This document shows positions 7,365 through 14,979 of a DNA stretch of 23,257 nucleotides, piece after piece. Source of the DNA: Clostridiales bacterium UBA4706 (GTDB lineage: Bacteria; Bacillota; Clostridia; Oscillospirales; Oscillospiraceae); the NCBI GenBank assembly GCA_002404605.1, contig DHKA01000085.1, positions 1 through 23,257 of the forward strand, written 5' to 3'. Under the pieces are notes generated by a model. The model was not told the DNA's origin. It searched no databases and saw only the letters and a list, made by a program, of their open reading frames with translations. Numbering within the stretch: position 1 is the stretch's first letter; the number at the start of each line of letters is the position of its first letter. A program made the translations under genes and the position numbers.

Positions 7365-9434
7365 ATGCCGAAGAAACGCCGTTTCTGCCGCCGCATTGCG
7401 GCGCTTCTGCTTGCCGTGCTGCTGCTTACCGCAGCGGTGCCGTCCGTATTTGCCGCGGACGAGCAAACCGGCACCGTGACCGCGCCGACGGGTATTCTCC
7501 TTCTTCTCACCTCCCCCGGGGGCGAAACGGCGGGAGAAATTTTGGACGGCAGCTCCGTTGCCGTGCTCGGCGAGGAGACGGACGCGAACGGTACGCTCTG
7601 GTATTACATACAAAAGCCCGGCGGCGAGACCGGATACGTCCCGGCGGAGAGCGTGACGCTCTCAGAACCGGAGACGACCCCGACGCCGGAGGAAACGCCC
7701 GCGCCGGAGCCCGTCGCGGCGGACGACCGTGATACCTATCTCGCGCAGCTTCGCGCGCTCGGCTTTCCGGAGAGCTATCTCGAAGGTCTATGGCAGCTGC
7801 ATAGCCGGTATCCTGCGTGGGAGTTCCGGCCGTTCTTCACGAACGTGGATTGGAACACCGCCGTGAACGAGGAAAACGTCCTCGGCAAAAGCCTTGTGTG
7901 GGGCAGCGCCCCGTCCTCGTGGAAATCGACACAGGAGGGTGCGTTCAACTGGACGGACAATACGTGGGTCGAACTCGACAGCGGCGGCTGGGTCGCCGCG
8001 TCGCGCGAGATCATCGCGCACTATATGGACCCGCGGAATTTCCTTGACCCGAGCGCCGTGTTCCAGTTTCTCTATCAGGGGTACGACGCGGCGTCGCAGA
8101 CGCGCGAGAGCCTTGCGGTGCTTGTGTCCGGCACGTTCCTCGCCGATACGGCATATGATACCGACCTCGACGATTCAAACGGCGTGAACACCTACGCCGA
8201 AACGCTTTTCTCTGCCGGGGCGGACTGCGGCGTCAGCCCGTACATCCTCGCGGCGATGATGCTTCAGGAGATGGGCACGAATGGCGCGAGCGAGAGCATC
8301 AGCGGCACGAACCGCCGCTTTCCCGGATACTATAACGCCTTCAACATCGGTGCTTATAAGACCGCAGAGTATTCCGCCGTGGAGCGCGGATTGTGGTACG
8401 CCAGCGGCGGTCATAACGGGAGCGGCACCTCGTGGGGACGACCGTGGAACAGCCTCTATAAGGCCATCCGCGGCGGCGCGGCGTTCTATGCCGCAAACTA
8501 TGTTGCCGCAGGGCAGAATATGCTGTATCTCAAGCGCTTCAACGTGCAGGGCGAGAACATGTACTGGAACCAGTACATGACGAACGTCGCGGGCGCTGCG
8601 AGCGAGGGGCGGCTGCTCTCGTATGCTTACAGCGAGGAAATGCGCGCATCCAAGCTCACGTTCAATATCCCGGTGTATCTTAATATGCCGGATGCCGCCG
8701 TGCCAGCCCCGACGGGCGACGGCTCGCCGAACACAAAGCTCGCCTTGCTCACCGTGAGCGCGGGCACGCTCACGCCGGAGTTCCGGCGGGACGTCCGGGA
8801 GTATACCGTCATCGTGCCGAACGAGACCGAGCGCGTCACCGTGACCGCCTCGCCGCTCAACGCCGCGGCGAGCGTCGTCGGGACGGGCGAATATGCGCTC
8901 GATGTCGGCGTGAACACCGTCACGCTCACCGTGACGGCGGAATCGGGCGCATCGGAGACATACACGCTCTCCGTCCACCGCCGCGCGCCGGACGCGCCGG
9001 TGACGGTCACCGGGCCGTATTCCTTCAGCGCGGATGGGCGTGTTTCGGGCGTCGCGCCCGGCACGACGTTTGCCGCGTTTACATCGTCGCTCGGCGTGAG
9101 CGGCGGAACGCTCACCGTGACGGACGCCTCTGGCGCTGCCAAGACGCCGGACGTGCCGATGTGTACCGGCGATTTTGCGAAGATCACGTATGAGCTTGAT
9201 GGTACGGAAGCGGTGTTCGCTTCCGGATACGTCGTCGTCGCGGGCGATATCAACGGCGACGGCGCCGTCACCATCAGCGATCTCATCAAGCTGCGCAACC
9301 ACCTTCTCGGCACCGGCGAGTTGACCGGGCTGAGTCTGGCTGCGGCGGACGTGGACCGCAGCGGCGCGGCGGCGATCAACGATCTTATCCGCATACGAAA
9401 CCATCTGCTCGGCACGGCGACGATCACGCCGTAA
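7365..9434 (+). CDS. Secreted SH3-glucosaminidase wall hydrolase with C-terminal dockerin
   Basis: The protein has 689 residues. Domains in order: signal peptide (1-30, cleavage after VFA); bacterial SH3 domain (about 35-95); Pro/Thr/Glu linker; a YPAWEF...TNVDWNTAV lead-in and a GH73-like beta-N-acetylglucosaminidase domain (about 125-430, putative catalytic Glu302 in LQEMG, with YNAFNIGAY downstream); cadherin-like beta-sandwich (about 460-541); a beta-rich spacer; and a type I dockerin (about 625-689). Both dockerin calcium loops are present: D628/N630/D632/D639 and D662/D664/S666/D673, each followed by a helix ending in RNHLLG. It should cut peptidoglycan glycan strands outside the cell. 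GGAGAGGAAAG precedes the ATG at 7365; the frame is open upstream but would begin before the promoter. A cohesin-like gene follows after 13 nt, suggesting that the enzyme docks on it. Confidence 0.9.
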   Translation: MPKKRRFCRRIAALLLAVLLLTAAVPSVFAADEQTGTVTAPTGILLLLTSPGGETAGEILDGSSVAVLGEETDANGTLWYYIQKPGGETGYVPAESVTLSEPETTPTPEETPAPEPVAADDRDTYLAQLRALGFPESYLEGLWQLHSRYPAWEFRPFFTNVDWNTAVNEENVLGKSLVWGSAPSSWKSTQEGAFNWTDNTWVELDSGGWVAASREIIAHYMDPRNFLDPSAVFQFLYQGYDAASQTRESLAVLVSGTFLADTAYDTDLDDSNGVNTYAETLFSAGADCGVSPYILAAMMLQEMGTNGASESISGTNRRFPGYYNAFNIGAYKTAEYSAVERGLWYASGGHNGSGTSWGRPWNSLYKAIRGGAAFYAANYVAAGQNMLYLKRFNVQGENMYWNQYMTNVAGAASEGRLLSYAYSEEMRASKLTFNIPVYLNMPDAAVPAPTGDGSPNTKLALLTVSAGTLTPEFRRDVREYTVIVPNETERVTVTASPLNAAASVVGTGEYALDVGVNTVTLTVTAESGASETYTLSVHRRAPDAPVTVTGPYSFSADGRVSGVAPGTTFAAFTSSLGVSGGTLTVTDASGAAKTPDVPMCTGDFAKITYELDGTEAVFASGYVVVAGDINGDGAVTISDLIKLRNHLLGTGELTGLSLAAADVDRSGAAAINDLIRIRNHLLGTATITP

Positions 9435-9447
9435 GGAGGGCTTGCCG

Positions 9448-10719
9448 ATGAAACTAGGAAAACCGATCCTCGCGCTGCTCCTTGCCGCGGCGTTGCTGCC
9501 GTGGCTCACGGTGAGCGCAAAGGCGGCGGACACGGACGTGATGTTCTCCGACCCCAGCGCCGTTGTCGGGAACACCGTCACGGTGAACGTATATACGACC
9601 TCCGCCGTTGCGGGCATCGACCTGACGCTCGTGTACGATACGGACTACCTCGCCTATACCGGCGCATCGGGCGGTCTCGGCAACGCGGCGGTGCAGGATA
9701 ACGGCGGGAGCCTGCGCATCGTGGACTACAGCGGCAGCGGCGAGGGGAAATTTTCTCTGAATCTGAGCTTTACGACCCGCGCCGTCGGCACGACGGCGAT
9801 CCGCCCGACGGCATGCAGCGCGAGCAATGCCGGGGGCGACGCGGTGAGCGTGGAGTACGCTTCCCACAGCGCGTCGGTGACGATCACCTCGGCATCTTCC
9901 GACTGCACGCTCTCCGCGCTCTACATCGACCCCGGCACGCTCTCCCCGGCGTTTTCCGCGGGTGTGACGAACTACGCCGTGACGGTGCCGTATGAAACGG
10001 CGTGGCTCGCCGTGAGCGCCGTAAAGAACGACGCTTCCGCGACCACCGCCGTGAGCGGGAACGGCTCGCTCTCCGTCGGGCTGAACTATGTGACCGTGAC
10101 CGTCACCGCCGGGAACGGCGCGCAGAGAGTCTATACGCTCGCCGTCACGCGGCAGGCGCAGGATACCGCCGCGCAGCCGGCGAGCGATAATCATGTCGAT
10201 ACGTCCGAGCCGGAGATCCCGGAGGCGACGCCTGCCGCCGATCGGACGATCTTTACCGCGGAGGGGAAAACATACACGATCCTCGACGCTGCGATCCTCT
10301 CCATCCAGCCGCCGGAGGGCTGCGCTCTCGGCGAATATGCGCTGCTCGGCAGCGTGTGCCGGGCGTATCTGCCGGAGGACGGGGGAGAGTACGCCGTATT
10401 TTACGCGCGGCCCGAGGGCGGCGAGCCGGGACTTTATATTTACGACACGCACGAGGAGACGATGCAGCGCTACGGTCTTATCGCCGCGCCGGAGATATCG
10501 CCGACGCCGGAAGCGTCCCCAAGCGCGGAGCCGACGCCGTCCCCCACGCCGGAAGCGGTATCGGAGACGCCGGACACCTCCGCGGCGGAGATCGAAAACC
10601 TCCGCTGGATTGTCACGGTGCTTGCCATAGCCGCCGCGGTGCTCTTCGTGGGCGCGGCGGTACTCGGCACGCTCCTCATCCGCAGCATCACCCGCCCGGT
10701 GCGGAAAGTGAAAAGATAA
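9448..10719 (+). CDS. Membrane-anchored cohesin-like surface protein
   Basis: The protein has 423 residues: signal peptide (1-26); a cohesin-like domain (about 29-146; pattern V-x-x-G-x-T-V-T-V, then AGIDLTLVYDTDYLAY, a Gly-rich loop, and FSLNLSFTTRAVGTTAI); a cadherin-like beta-sandwich (about 153-235) of the same family as in the upstream enzyme; a further globular segment (about 268-345); a long Pro/Thr/Glu/Ser stalk; and a C-terminal membrane helix (about 388-412) with a basic tail. This is how a short scaffoldin would be anchored. The ATG at 9448 has AAGGAGGG 7 nt upstream. Cohesins bind dockerins in cellulosomes and elsewhere; here the partner is probably the hydrolase encoded just before it. 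Cohesin assignment rests on pattern recognition and needs a profile search. Confidence 0.8.
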   Translation: MKLGKPILALLLAAALLPWLTVSAKAADTDVMFSDPSAVVGNTVTVNVYTTSAVAGIDLTLVYDTDYLAYTGASGGLGNAAVQDNGGSLRIVDYSGSGEGKFSLNLSFTTRAVGTTAIRPTACSASNAGGDAVSVEYASHSASVTITSASSDCTLSALYIDPGTLSPAFSAGVTNYAVTVPYETAWLAVSAVKNDASATTAVSGNGSLSVGLNYVTVTVTAGNGAQRVYTLAVTRQAQDTAAQPASDNHVDTSEPEIPEATPAADRTIFTAEGKTYTILDAAILSIQPPEGCALGEYALLGSVCRAYLPEDGGEYAVFYARPEGGEPGLYIYDTHEETMQRYGLIAAPEISPTPEASPSAEPTPSPTPEAVSETPDTSAAEIENLRWIVTVLAIAAAVLFVGAAVLGTLLIRSITRPVRKVKR

Positions 10720-10727
10720 AAACCATG

Positions 10728-10754
10728 CCGTATGCGCGCAATTTGCGCATACGG
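10728..10754 (+). terminator. Hairpin after the cohesin gene
   Basis: CCGTATGCGC and GCGCATACGG form a 10-bp perfect stem with a 7-nt loop immediately after the stop. No real T tract follows, so termination is plausible but unproven. Confidence 0.5.
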
Positions 10755-10783
10755 CCGGTTTGCGTAAAGAAAGGAAGAAATAA

Positions 10784-11239
10784 ATGGAGGAAAAGAAGAG
10801 CGGCGTCCGCACCGTGGACGCGGAAATCTCGCTCGTGCCGTATTACCCGAACGAGGAAACGGCGCTTCCGTGGTATCAGGATCTGGACGTGTGCCGCCAG
10901 GTCGATAACATCGACCATGTCTATTCGAGCGAGCGGCTCAACGCCATGTATACGTATCTGAGCACGCACGGGGCATGCTATTATATATCGTACCGCGGCG
11001 TCCTGGTGGGCGATGTGTCACTGCGGAACAGCGGCGAGCTTGCCATCGTGATCTGCAAGGAATACCAGAACCGGCACATCGGCCGCCGGTGTATCCGCGC
11101 TATGCTTGATCTTGCCCGCGAAAAGGGCGTGGAGCGCGTGACGGCGAACATCTATTCGTTCAACGCGCAGAGCCGGAATATGTTCCTCTCACTCGGCTTC
11201 CGGGAGACCAGCGAGGAATGGTACGAGCTCGATCTCTGA
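10784..11239 (+). CDS. GNAT-family N-acetyltransferase
   Basis: The 151-residue protein has the GNAT fold. The strand GDVSLRNSGELAIVI leads into the acetyl-CoA-binding turn (QNRHIGRRCIRAMLDLA, a variant of Q/RxxGxG/A). It is followed by VTANIYSFNAQSRNMFLSLGF, the usual motif B with N and the LGF end. AAAGGAAG lies upstream of the ATG. It probably acetylates a small molecule or a protein N-terminus; the substrate cannot be predicted. It lies alone between the cohesin gene and the convergent MATE locus, with which it shares a bidirectional terminator. Confidence 0.88.
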   Translation: MEEKKSGVRTVDAEISLVPYYPNEETALPWYQDLDVCRQVDNIDHVYSSERLNAMYTYLSTHGACYYISYRGVLVGDVSLRNSGELAIVICKEYQNRHIGRRCIRAMLDLAREKGVERVTANIYSFNAQSRNMFLSLGFRETSEEWYELDL

Positions 11240-11260
11240 GAGAAATAAGAATTGCATGCG

Positions 11261-11304
11261 AAAAAAGCCCGCCGCAGACAGGAAAGTCCGCGGCGGGTCA
11301 TTTT
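11261..11304. terminator. Bidirectional terminator between the GNAT and MATE genes
   Basis: An 8-bp stem (CCCGCCGC with GCGGCGGG, 14-nt loop) has six As on its left, giving a U tract on the minus strand, and TCATTTT on its right. It serves the convergent GNAT and MATE genes and is stronger for the MATE direction. Confidence 0.8.
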
Positions 11305-11308
11305 ATGC

Positions 11309-12625
11309 TTATGCGGGCGAGCCATGAAACCGGATGCGGTAAAGAACAAGGCAGAACAAAAGAGACGCGGCGCTGCCGATGTTCGTTGCCCACGCGAGCG
11401 CGGTAAGACCGCAGGAGGGGGCGAGCGCATAGCCAAGCGCCACGCGCACCGCGAGCGAGAGTATGGCCGATACGGTCACGAGCGGGATCTTCAGATGCGC
11501 CTTGAACACCGCTTCCAGACTGGTTTTTCCGAATTACAGGAAATAATTCGGGATGAGCAGCAGAAGATACGAGCGGGCGAGCGCGAAGGCCGCGCCGCTC
11601 CGGTCGGGGAGATAAAGGCTTGTGAGCGCGTCCGCGCCGAACAGCGTTGCGGCGGTGAGCGCAAGGTCCAGCCCCAATCCGCAGAGCAGCAGCATCCGCC
11701 AGCCGCTGCACACGCGCTCCGGCTTTCCCGCGCCGAGATTCTGCGCGGCGAACGTCTCAAACCCCGTGCAGCACGCGAGCACCGGCACGAGAAGGAAGCT
11801 GCTGATCGTGTTCGCAACGGTGTAACTGTTGATGCCGTCGGTGCCGTAGCTGTTGACGAGCGTCTGCAGCACCATCGCGCCGAGCGCGAGCACTGAGCGC
11901 TGCGCGATGGACGGCAGGCCAATCTTTGCCATGAGGACGGCGTAGTTCTTCCGCAGCACCGTTTTGCCGCCGCCGAGCCGCCGGAATTCCCGCCCGGTGC
12001 GGTAGAGCATCCACACCGTTTCTGCGGAGATACTGAAAAGGGACGCTGCCGCCGCGCCCATCACGCCGAAGCCCTATACAGCCACGGCGAAATAGTCAAG
12101 CACGAGATTCGTGACCTGCGAGACGGTCCCATAGAGCATCGGCACTTTGGAATTGCCGCTGCCGTTCATGACGGCACCGGAGACGAGATTCACGCCGATC
12201 GGCGGCGGATTGAGCGCATAGATCCACAGTACGGCGCGGCTCTCGTCAAAAATTTCCGTCGGGACTTGCATCATGCGGAGCAGCGTGCCGGAAAGGAGAA
12301 TGTACGCCGCCGCGGCGAGAGAGGAAAAAAGAGCCATAACAAGGCGCATGGTGTGCGCGGCGTCGCGAAATTCATTGTACCGCTGCGCGCCGTAATGGTT
12401 TGCGAGCACGATGTGGCACGCGCCGGCCGCACCCTGCACGAGACAGTAGCCGATGGTCATGCAGCCGTTGACCGCCGCGAGCACTGAGAGAGAACGGTCT
12501 CCCGCAAACTGCGCCACGATCACGGAATCGACCAGCGAATAAAGCTGGCCGAAAATGTTGATAACGATGATGGGGAGCGTAAAGCGTGCCATCCGCCGCG
12601 CTGCGCTTCCCTGTGTGAGTTCCAT
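11309..12625 (-). pseudogene. MATE-family drug/sodium efflux transporter, two in-frame stops
   Basis: A single reading frame of 439 codons, the normal length for a MATE exporter, runs from the ATG at 12625 (start MELTQGSAARRMARFTLPI) to TAA at 11309-11311. It is broken by TAG at 12074-12076 (after DYFAVAV) and TAA at 11534-11536 (after IPNYFL). The frame does not shift: the sequence resumes as GFGVMGAAAAS and then FGKTSLEAVFKAHLKI, both good MATE continuations. All 12 helices are otherwise recognisable. Intact members export cationic drugs or flavins in exchange for Na+ or H+. The gene is transcribed divergently from a MerR regulator, itself broken, and its MerR-type promoter is still intact. 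Two point mutations and a dead regulator argue for true decay over recoding or a sequencing error. Confidence 0.9.
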
Positions 12626-12660
12626 GGGAAAACCTCTTTTCTTTTTTCGGGGTTAATGAT

Positions 12661-12691
12661 ATCATAAACCTGTGCGCTGCGTACAGGTCAA
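12661..12691 (-). promoter_or_regulatory. MerR-type promoter with 19-bp spacer and operator, driving the MATE gene
   Basis: On the minus strand TTGACC (-35, 12691-12686) and TATGAT (-10, 12666-12661) are separated by exactly 19 bp. The spacer region carries the near-perfect dyad ACCTGTACGC-A-GCGCACAGGT (9 of 10 bases pair). A long 19-bp spacer with a dyad between the hexamers is the hallmark of promoters that MerR-family activators untwist. It still looks functional although both genes it served are broken. Confidence 0.85.
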
Positions 12692-12713
12692 GCCTTTTTT
12701 GAAGGGATAGCGC

Positions 12714-12958
12714 GTGAAAAACGAACGCCTTACCGTATCGAAATTTGCCGCGCTCTGCGGCGTAACGCCGCGGGCGCTGAAACACTATGAGGAGGCCGGA
12801 CTCCTTACCCCGGCTCAGACTGCGCTCCGCTGGAAAAACTGCGCGCGGAAGCCGCGCGGCGCGGCACGGATGCATCGGAGATGTTCTGCGAAGCGGTGCT
12901 GGAGAGCGCAAAGCCGGAAGACTGCCTCTTCCGCTACTTTTTCCTCTGCCCGCCGTGA
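12714..12958 (+). pseudogene. MerR-family regulator, remnant with large internal deletion and frameshift
   Basis: A GTG start with GAAGGGA upstream opens a clean MerR DNA-binding N-terminus (LTVSKFAALCGVTPRALKHYEEAGLLTPA, about 37 residues). Homology then stops abruptly near 12820. From about 12824 the family-like C-terminus continues in another frame: PLEKLRAEAARRG, then EMFCEAVLESAKPEDCLFRYFF, ending at TGA 12956-12958. The wing, dimerisation helix and ligand-binding core are missing, so well over 100 codons were probably deleted with loss of frame. It diverges from the MATE gene across the MerR-type promoter and was surely its activator. In the original frame, translation would run on to 13013 as unrelated sequence. 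Confidence 0.85.
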
Positions 12959-12967
12959 CGGGCTTTT
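12948..12967 (+). terminator. Terminator overlapping the MerR remnant stop
   Basis: GCCCG and CGGGC form a short GC stem with a 6-nt loop that includes the TGA stop, followed by TTTT. Small but well placed, before the hflK promoter. Confidence 0.5.
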
Positions 12968-12968
12968 C

Positions 12969-12997
12969 TGGACAAACGGTGTGCGCTGTGCTATGCT
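12969..12997 (+). promoter_or_regulatory. Promoter of hflK-hflC
   Basis: TGGACA (12969-12974) and TATGCT (12992-12997) are separated by 17 bp, and a TGC immediately upstream of the -10 makes it an extended -10. It lies about 60 bp before the hflK start. Confidence 0.65.
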
Positions 12998-13058
12998 GTA
13001 TATGGCGAAATAGCGGCGAAACGGCGCTTTTTCCGCCCTACAAAGAAAGGAGAATCCC

Positions 13059-14087
13059 ATGAGCCTTATCACACTCATCCTAGTCCTTGCGGCGGTGGCG
13101 GCGCTCATCGTGGTCGGCACGCGCAAAAAGGACGGCGGCGACGGAAAAAAGGCCCTGCCGCGCACGATCGTGACGGTCGCGGCGGTGCTCGTGCTCGCCG
13201 GCGCGCTGGGCTTCGGCTCAATGTACCAGCTGCAGGAGGACGAATACGCCGTCATCACCACGTTCGGCAAGCCGTCCGTTGTGAGCACGTCCGGCCTAAA
13301 GTTCAAGATCCCCATCATCCAGCAGAAAACCATCGTCAGCAAGGCGACACAGGGCTTCGCGCTCGGTTACGATCTGCGTACGAACGCGAACAACGAGGAC
13401 GAATCGCTCATGATCAGTGTGGACTTCAACTTCGTCAACGTGGATTTCTATGTGGAATACCGTGTGGACGATCCGGTGAAGTACCTCTATAACAGCGAGG
13501 AGCCGGAAGCCATTTTGAAAATGCTCTGCCAGAGCTACATCCGCGATACGATCGGTCTTTACGGTGTGGACGATATCATCACGACCGGCAAGGCGGAGAT
13601 CCAGGGCGTCATCCGCGACAAGATCAGCACCCGTCTCGAGCAGGAGGATATCGGTCTCGTGCTCGTAAACATCGCCCTGCAGGACGCGGAGCCGCCCACG
13701 GTCGAGGTGCAGCAGGCGTTCAAGGCGGTGGAGACCTCCAAGCAGGAGGCGGAGACCGCCATCAACAACGCGAATAAGTACGCCAACGAGCAGCTGCCCG
13801 CCGCCAAAGCGAATGCAGACGAAATTCTGCAGCAGGCCGAGGCCTACAAGGAATCCCGCATCGCCGAGGCCGAGGGCCAGGCCTCGCGCTTCACGGAGCT
13901 GTACGCCGAATACTCCAAGTATCCGGAGATCACGCGCCAGCGCCTGTTTTATGAAATGATCGCCAAGGTGTTCCCGGATATGAAGATCGTCATCACCGGC
14001 AGGGACGGCAGCGCATTGCAGACCGTCCTCCCGCTCGAGAGCTTCACCGGCACGAACACAACGACTACGATGGGGGAGGAGCCATAA
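13059..14087 (+). CDS. hflK: HflK-like SPFH-domain membrane protein
   Basis: The 342-residue protein has a hydrophobic N-terminus (two stretches, about residues 3-19 and 37-54). An SPFH/band 7 domain starts with QLQEDEYAVITTFGKP and ends near residue 210. A long Ala/Glu/Lys-rich coiled coil follows (about 215-290), then the conserved TRQRLFYEMIAKVFPDMKIVI segment seen in HflK. HflK and HflC assemble a membrane cage around the FtsH protease and moderate its proteolysis of membrane proteins. AAAGGAGAATCCC precedes the ATG. hflC starts 2 nt after the stop, and both are driven by the promoter at 12969-12997. FtsH itself is not in the window. Confidence 0.88.
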   Translation: MSLITLILVLAAVAALIVVGTRKKDGGDGKKALPRTIVTVAAVLVLAGALGFGSMYQLQEDEYAVITTFGKPSVVSTSGLKFKIPIIQQKTIVSKATQGFALGYDLRTNANNEDESLMISVDFNFVNVDFYVEYRVDDPVKYLYNSEEPEAILKMLCQSYIRDTIGLYGVDDIITTGKAEIQGVIRDKISTRLEQEDIGLVLVNIALQDAEPPTVEVQQAFKAVETSKQEAETAINNANKYANEQLPAAKANADEILQQAEAYKESRIAEAEGQASRFTELYAEYSKYPEITRQRLFYEMIAKVFPDMKIVITGRDGSALQTVLPLESFTGTNTTTTMGEEP

Positions 14088-14088
14088 T

Positions 14089-14979
14089 ATGGAGGAATAT
14101 ACGAAGAAGCGCCCCGCCCACCTCGGCCGGACGACCCTTATCGCGGTCCTCGTCGTGGTGATCCTTGTGCTGCTTTTGAGCAGTTTGTACGTCGTACAGC
14201 CGAACGAATACGGCGTCGTGCGTCAGTTCGGCGCGGTCGTTGATGTTAAGAGCGAGCCGGGACTCTATTTCAAGATCCCCTTTGTGCAGGAGATGAGCAC
14301 GCTCCCCAATACGGTGCAGCTCTACGACCTGCCCGTGAGCGACATGATCTCCGCAGATAAGACGACCCTTATTGCCGACTGCTTTGCCATCTGGCGCATC
14401 GAGGACCCGCGTCTCTTCATTGAAACGCTCTCCGGCAGCGTATCCAACGCCGAGGGGCGCATCAACGCGAACGTCTATAACGCGCTCAAGACCGTGCTCT
14501 CGTCCATGACGCAGGCGGAGATCATCTCCGGGCGCGACGGCACGCTCGTGCGCGCCGTTATGGCGACGATCGGCGACTTCTTCGACCGCTACGGCATTGA
14601 GCTCATCGCCGTGGAGACGAAGAAGATCGATCTTCCGGACGACAACAAATCCGCCGTGTTCAGCCGCATGATCTCCGAGCGCAACAATATTGCCGCGGGC
14701 TATCTTGCCGAGGGCGAGAGCCGCGCCAAGGAGATCCGCAACGAGGCCGACAAGCAGGTGCAGATCCTTCTCGCCAACGCCGACGCGACCGCTGCCACGG
14801 TGCGCGCCGAGGGCGACGCGGAATATATGCGCATCCTCTCCGAGGTGTACGACTCGCCGGAGGAAGCCGAGTTTTATACGTTTATGATCGCGCTCGATGC
14901 GCTGCAGGAGTCGATGACCGGCGCGGAAAAGACGCTGATCCTCGATGCGGACAGCCCGATTGCAAAGCTCTTCTATTAA
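14089..14979 (+). CDS. hflC: HflC-like SPFH-domain membrane protein
   Basis: This 296-residue protein has one N-terminal helix (about residues 15-37), then an SPFH domain from VVQPNEYGVVRQFGAVV through ETKKIDLP. A coiled-coil segment follows with the HflC hallmark SERNNIAAGYLAEGESRAKEIRNEADKQ (split here at SERNNIAAGYLAEGESR / AKEIRNEADKQ), and then the terminal helix region. HflC is the obligate partner of HflK in the FtsH-surrounding complex. It is separated from hflK by one base (TAA-T-ATG) and is probably translationally coupled. Its 3' end overlaps the possible start of the next gene. Confidence 0.9.
   Translation: MEEYTKKRPAHLGRTTLIAVLVVVILVLLLSSLYVVQPNEYGVVRQFGAVVDVKSEPGLYFKIPFVQEMSTLPNTVQLYDLPVSDMISADKTTLIADCFAIWRIEDPRLFIETLSGSVSNAEGRINANVYNALKTVLSSMTQAEIISGRDGTLVRAVMATIGDFFDRYGIELIAVETKKIDLPDDNKSAVFSRMISERNNIAAGYLAEGESRAKEIRNEADKQVQILLANADATAATVRAEGDAEYMRILSEVYDSPEEAEFYTFMIALDALQESMTGAEKTLILDADSPIAKLFY

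Noticed and set aside
8175..10812. Two minus-strand frames of 450-480 codons
   Set aside because: They are complementary to the hydrolase and cohesin genes, whose domains are unmistakable, and they read as low-complexity Arg/His/Gly protein.
11530..11549. GAATTA...TAATTC inverted repeat around the second MATE stop as an insertion scar
   Set aside because: It is short, has no target duplication or extra sequence, and the reading frame is continuous across it, so chance is the better explanation.
11534..12076. Stop-codon readthrough or recoding in the MATE gene
   Set aside because: Two different stops (TAG and TAA) would need suppression, no recoding structure is evident, other genes end normally at TAA and TGA, and the MerR regulator is also destroyed. 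Decay is simpler.
12714..13013. A 99-residue MerR-like protein as a functional small regulator
   Set aside because: Only the first 37 residues resemble MerR. The rest is out-of-frame sequence running into the hflK promoter, and a coherent C-terminus exists in another frame.
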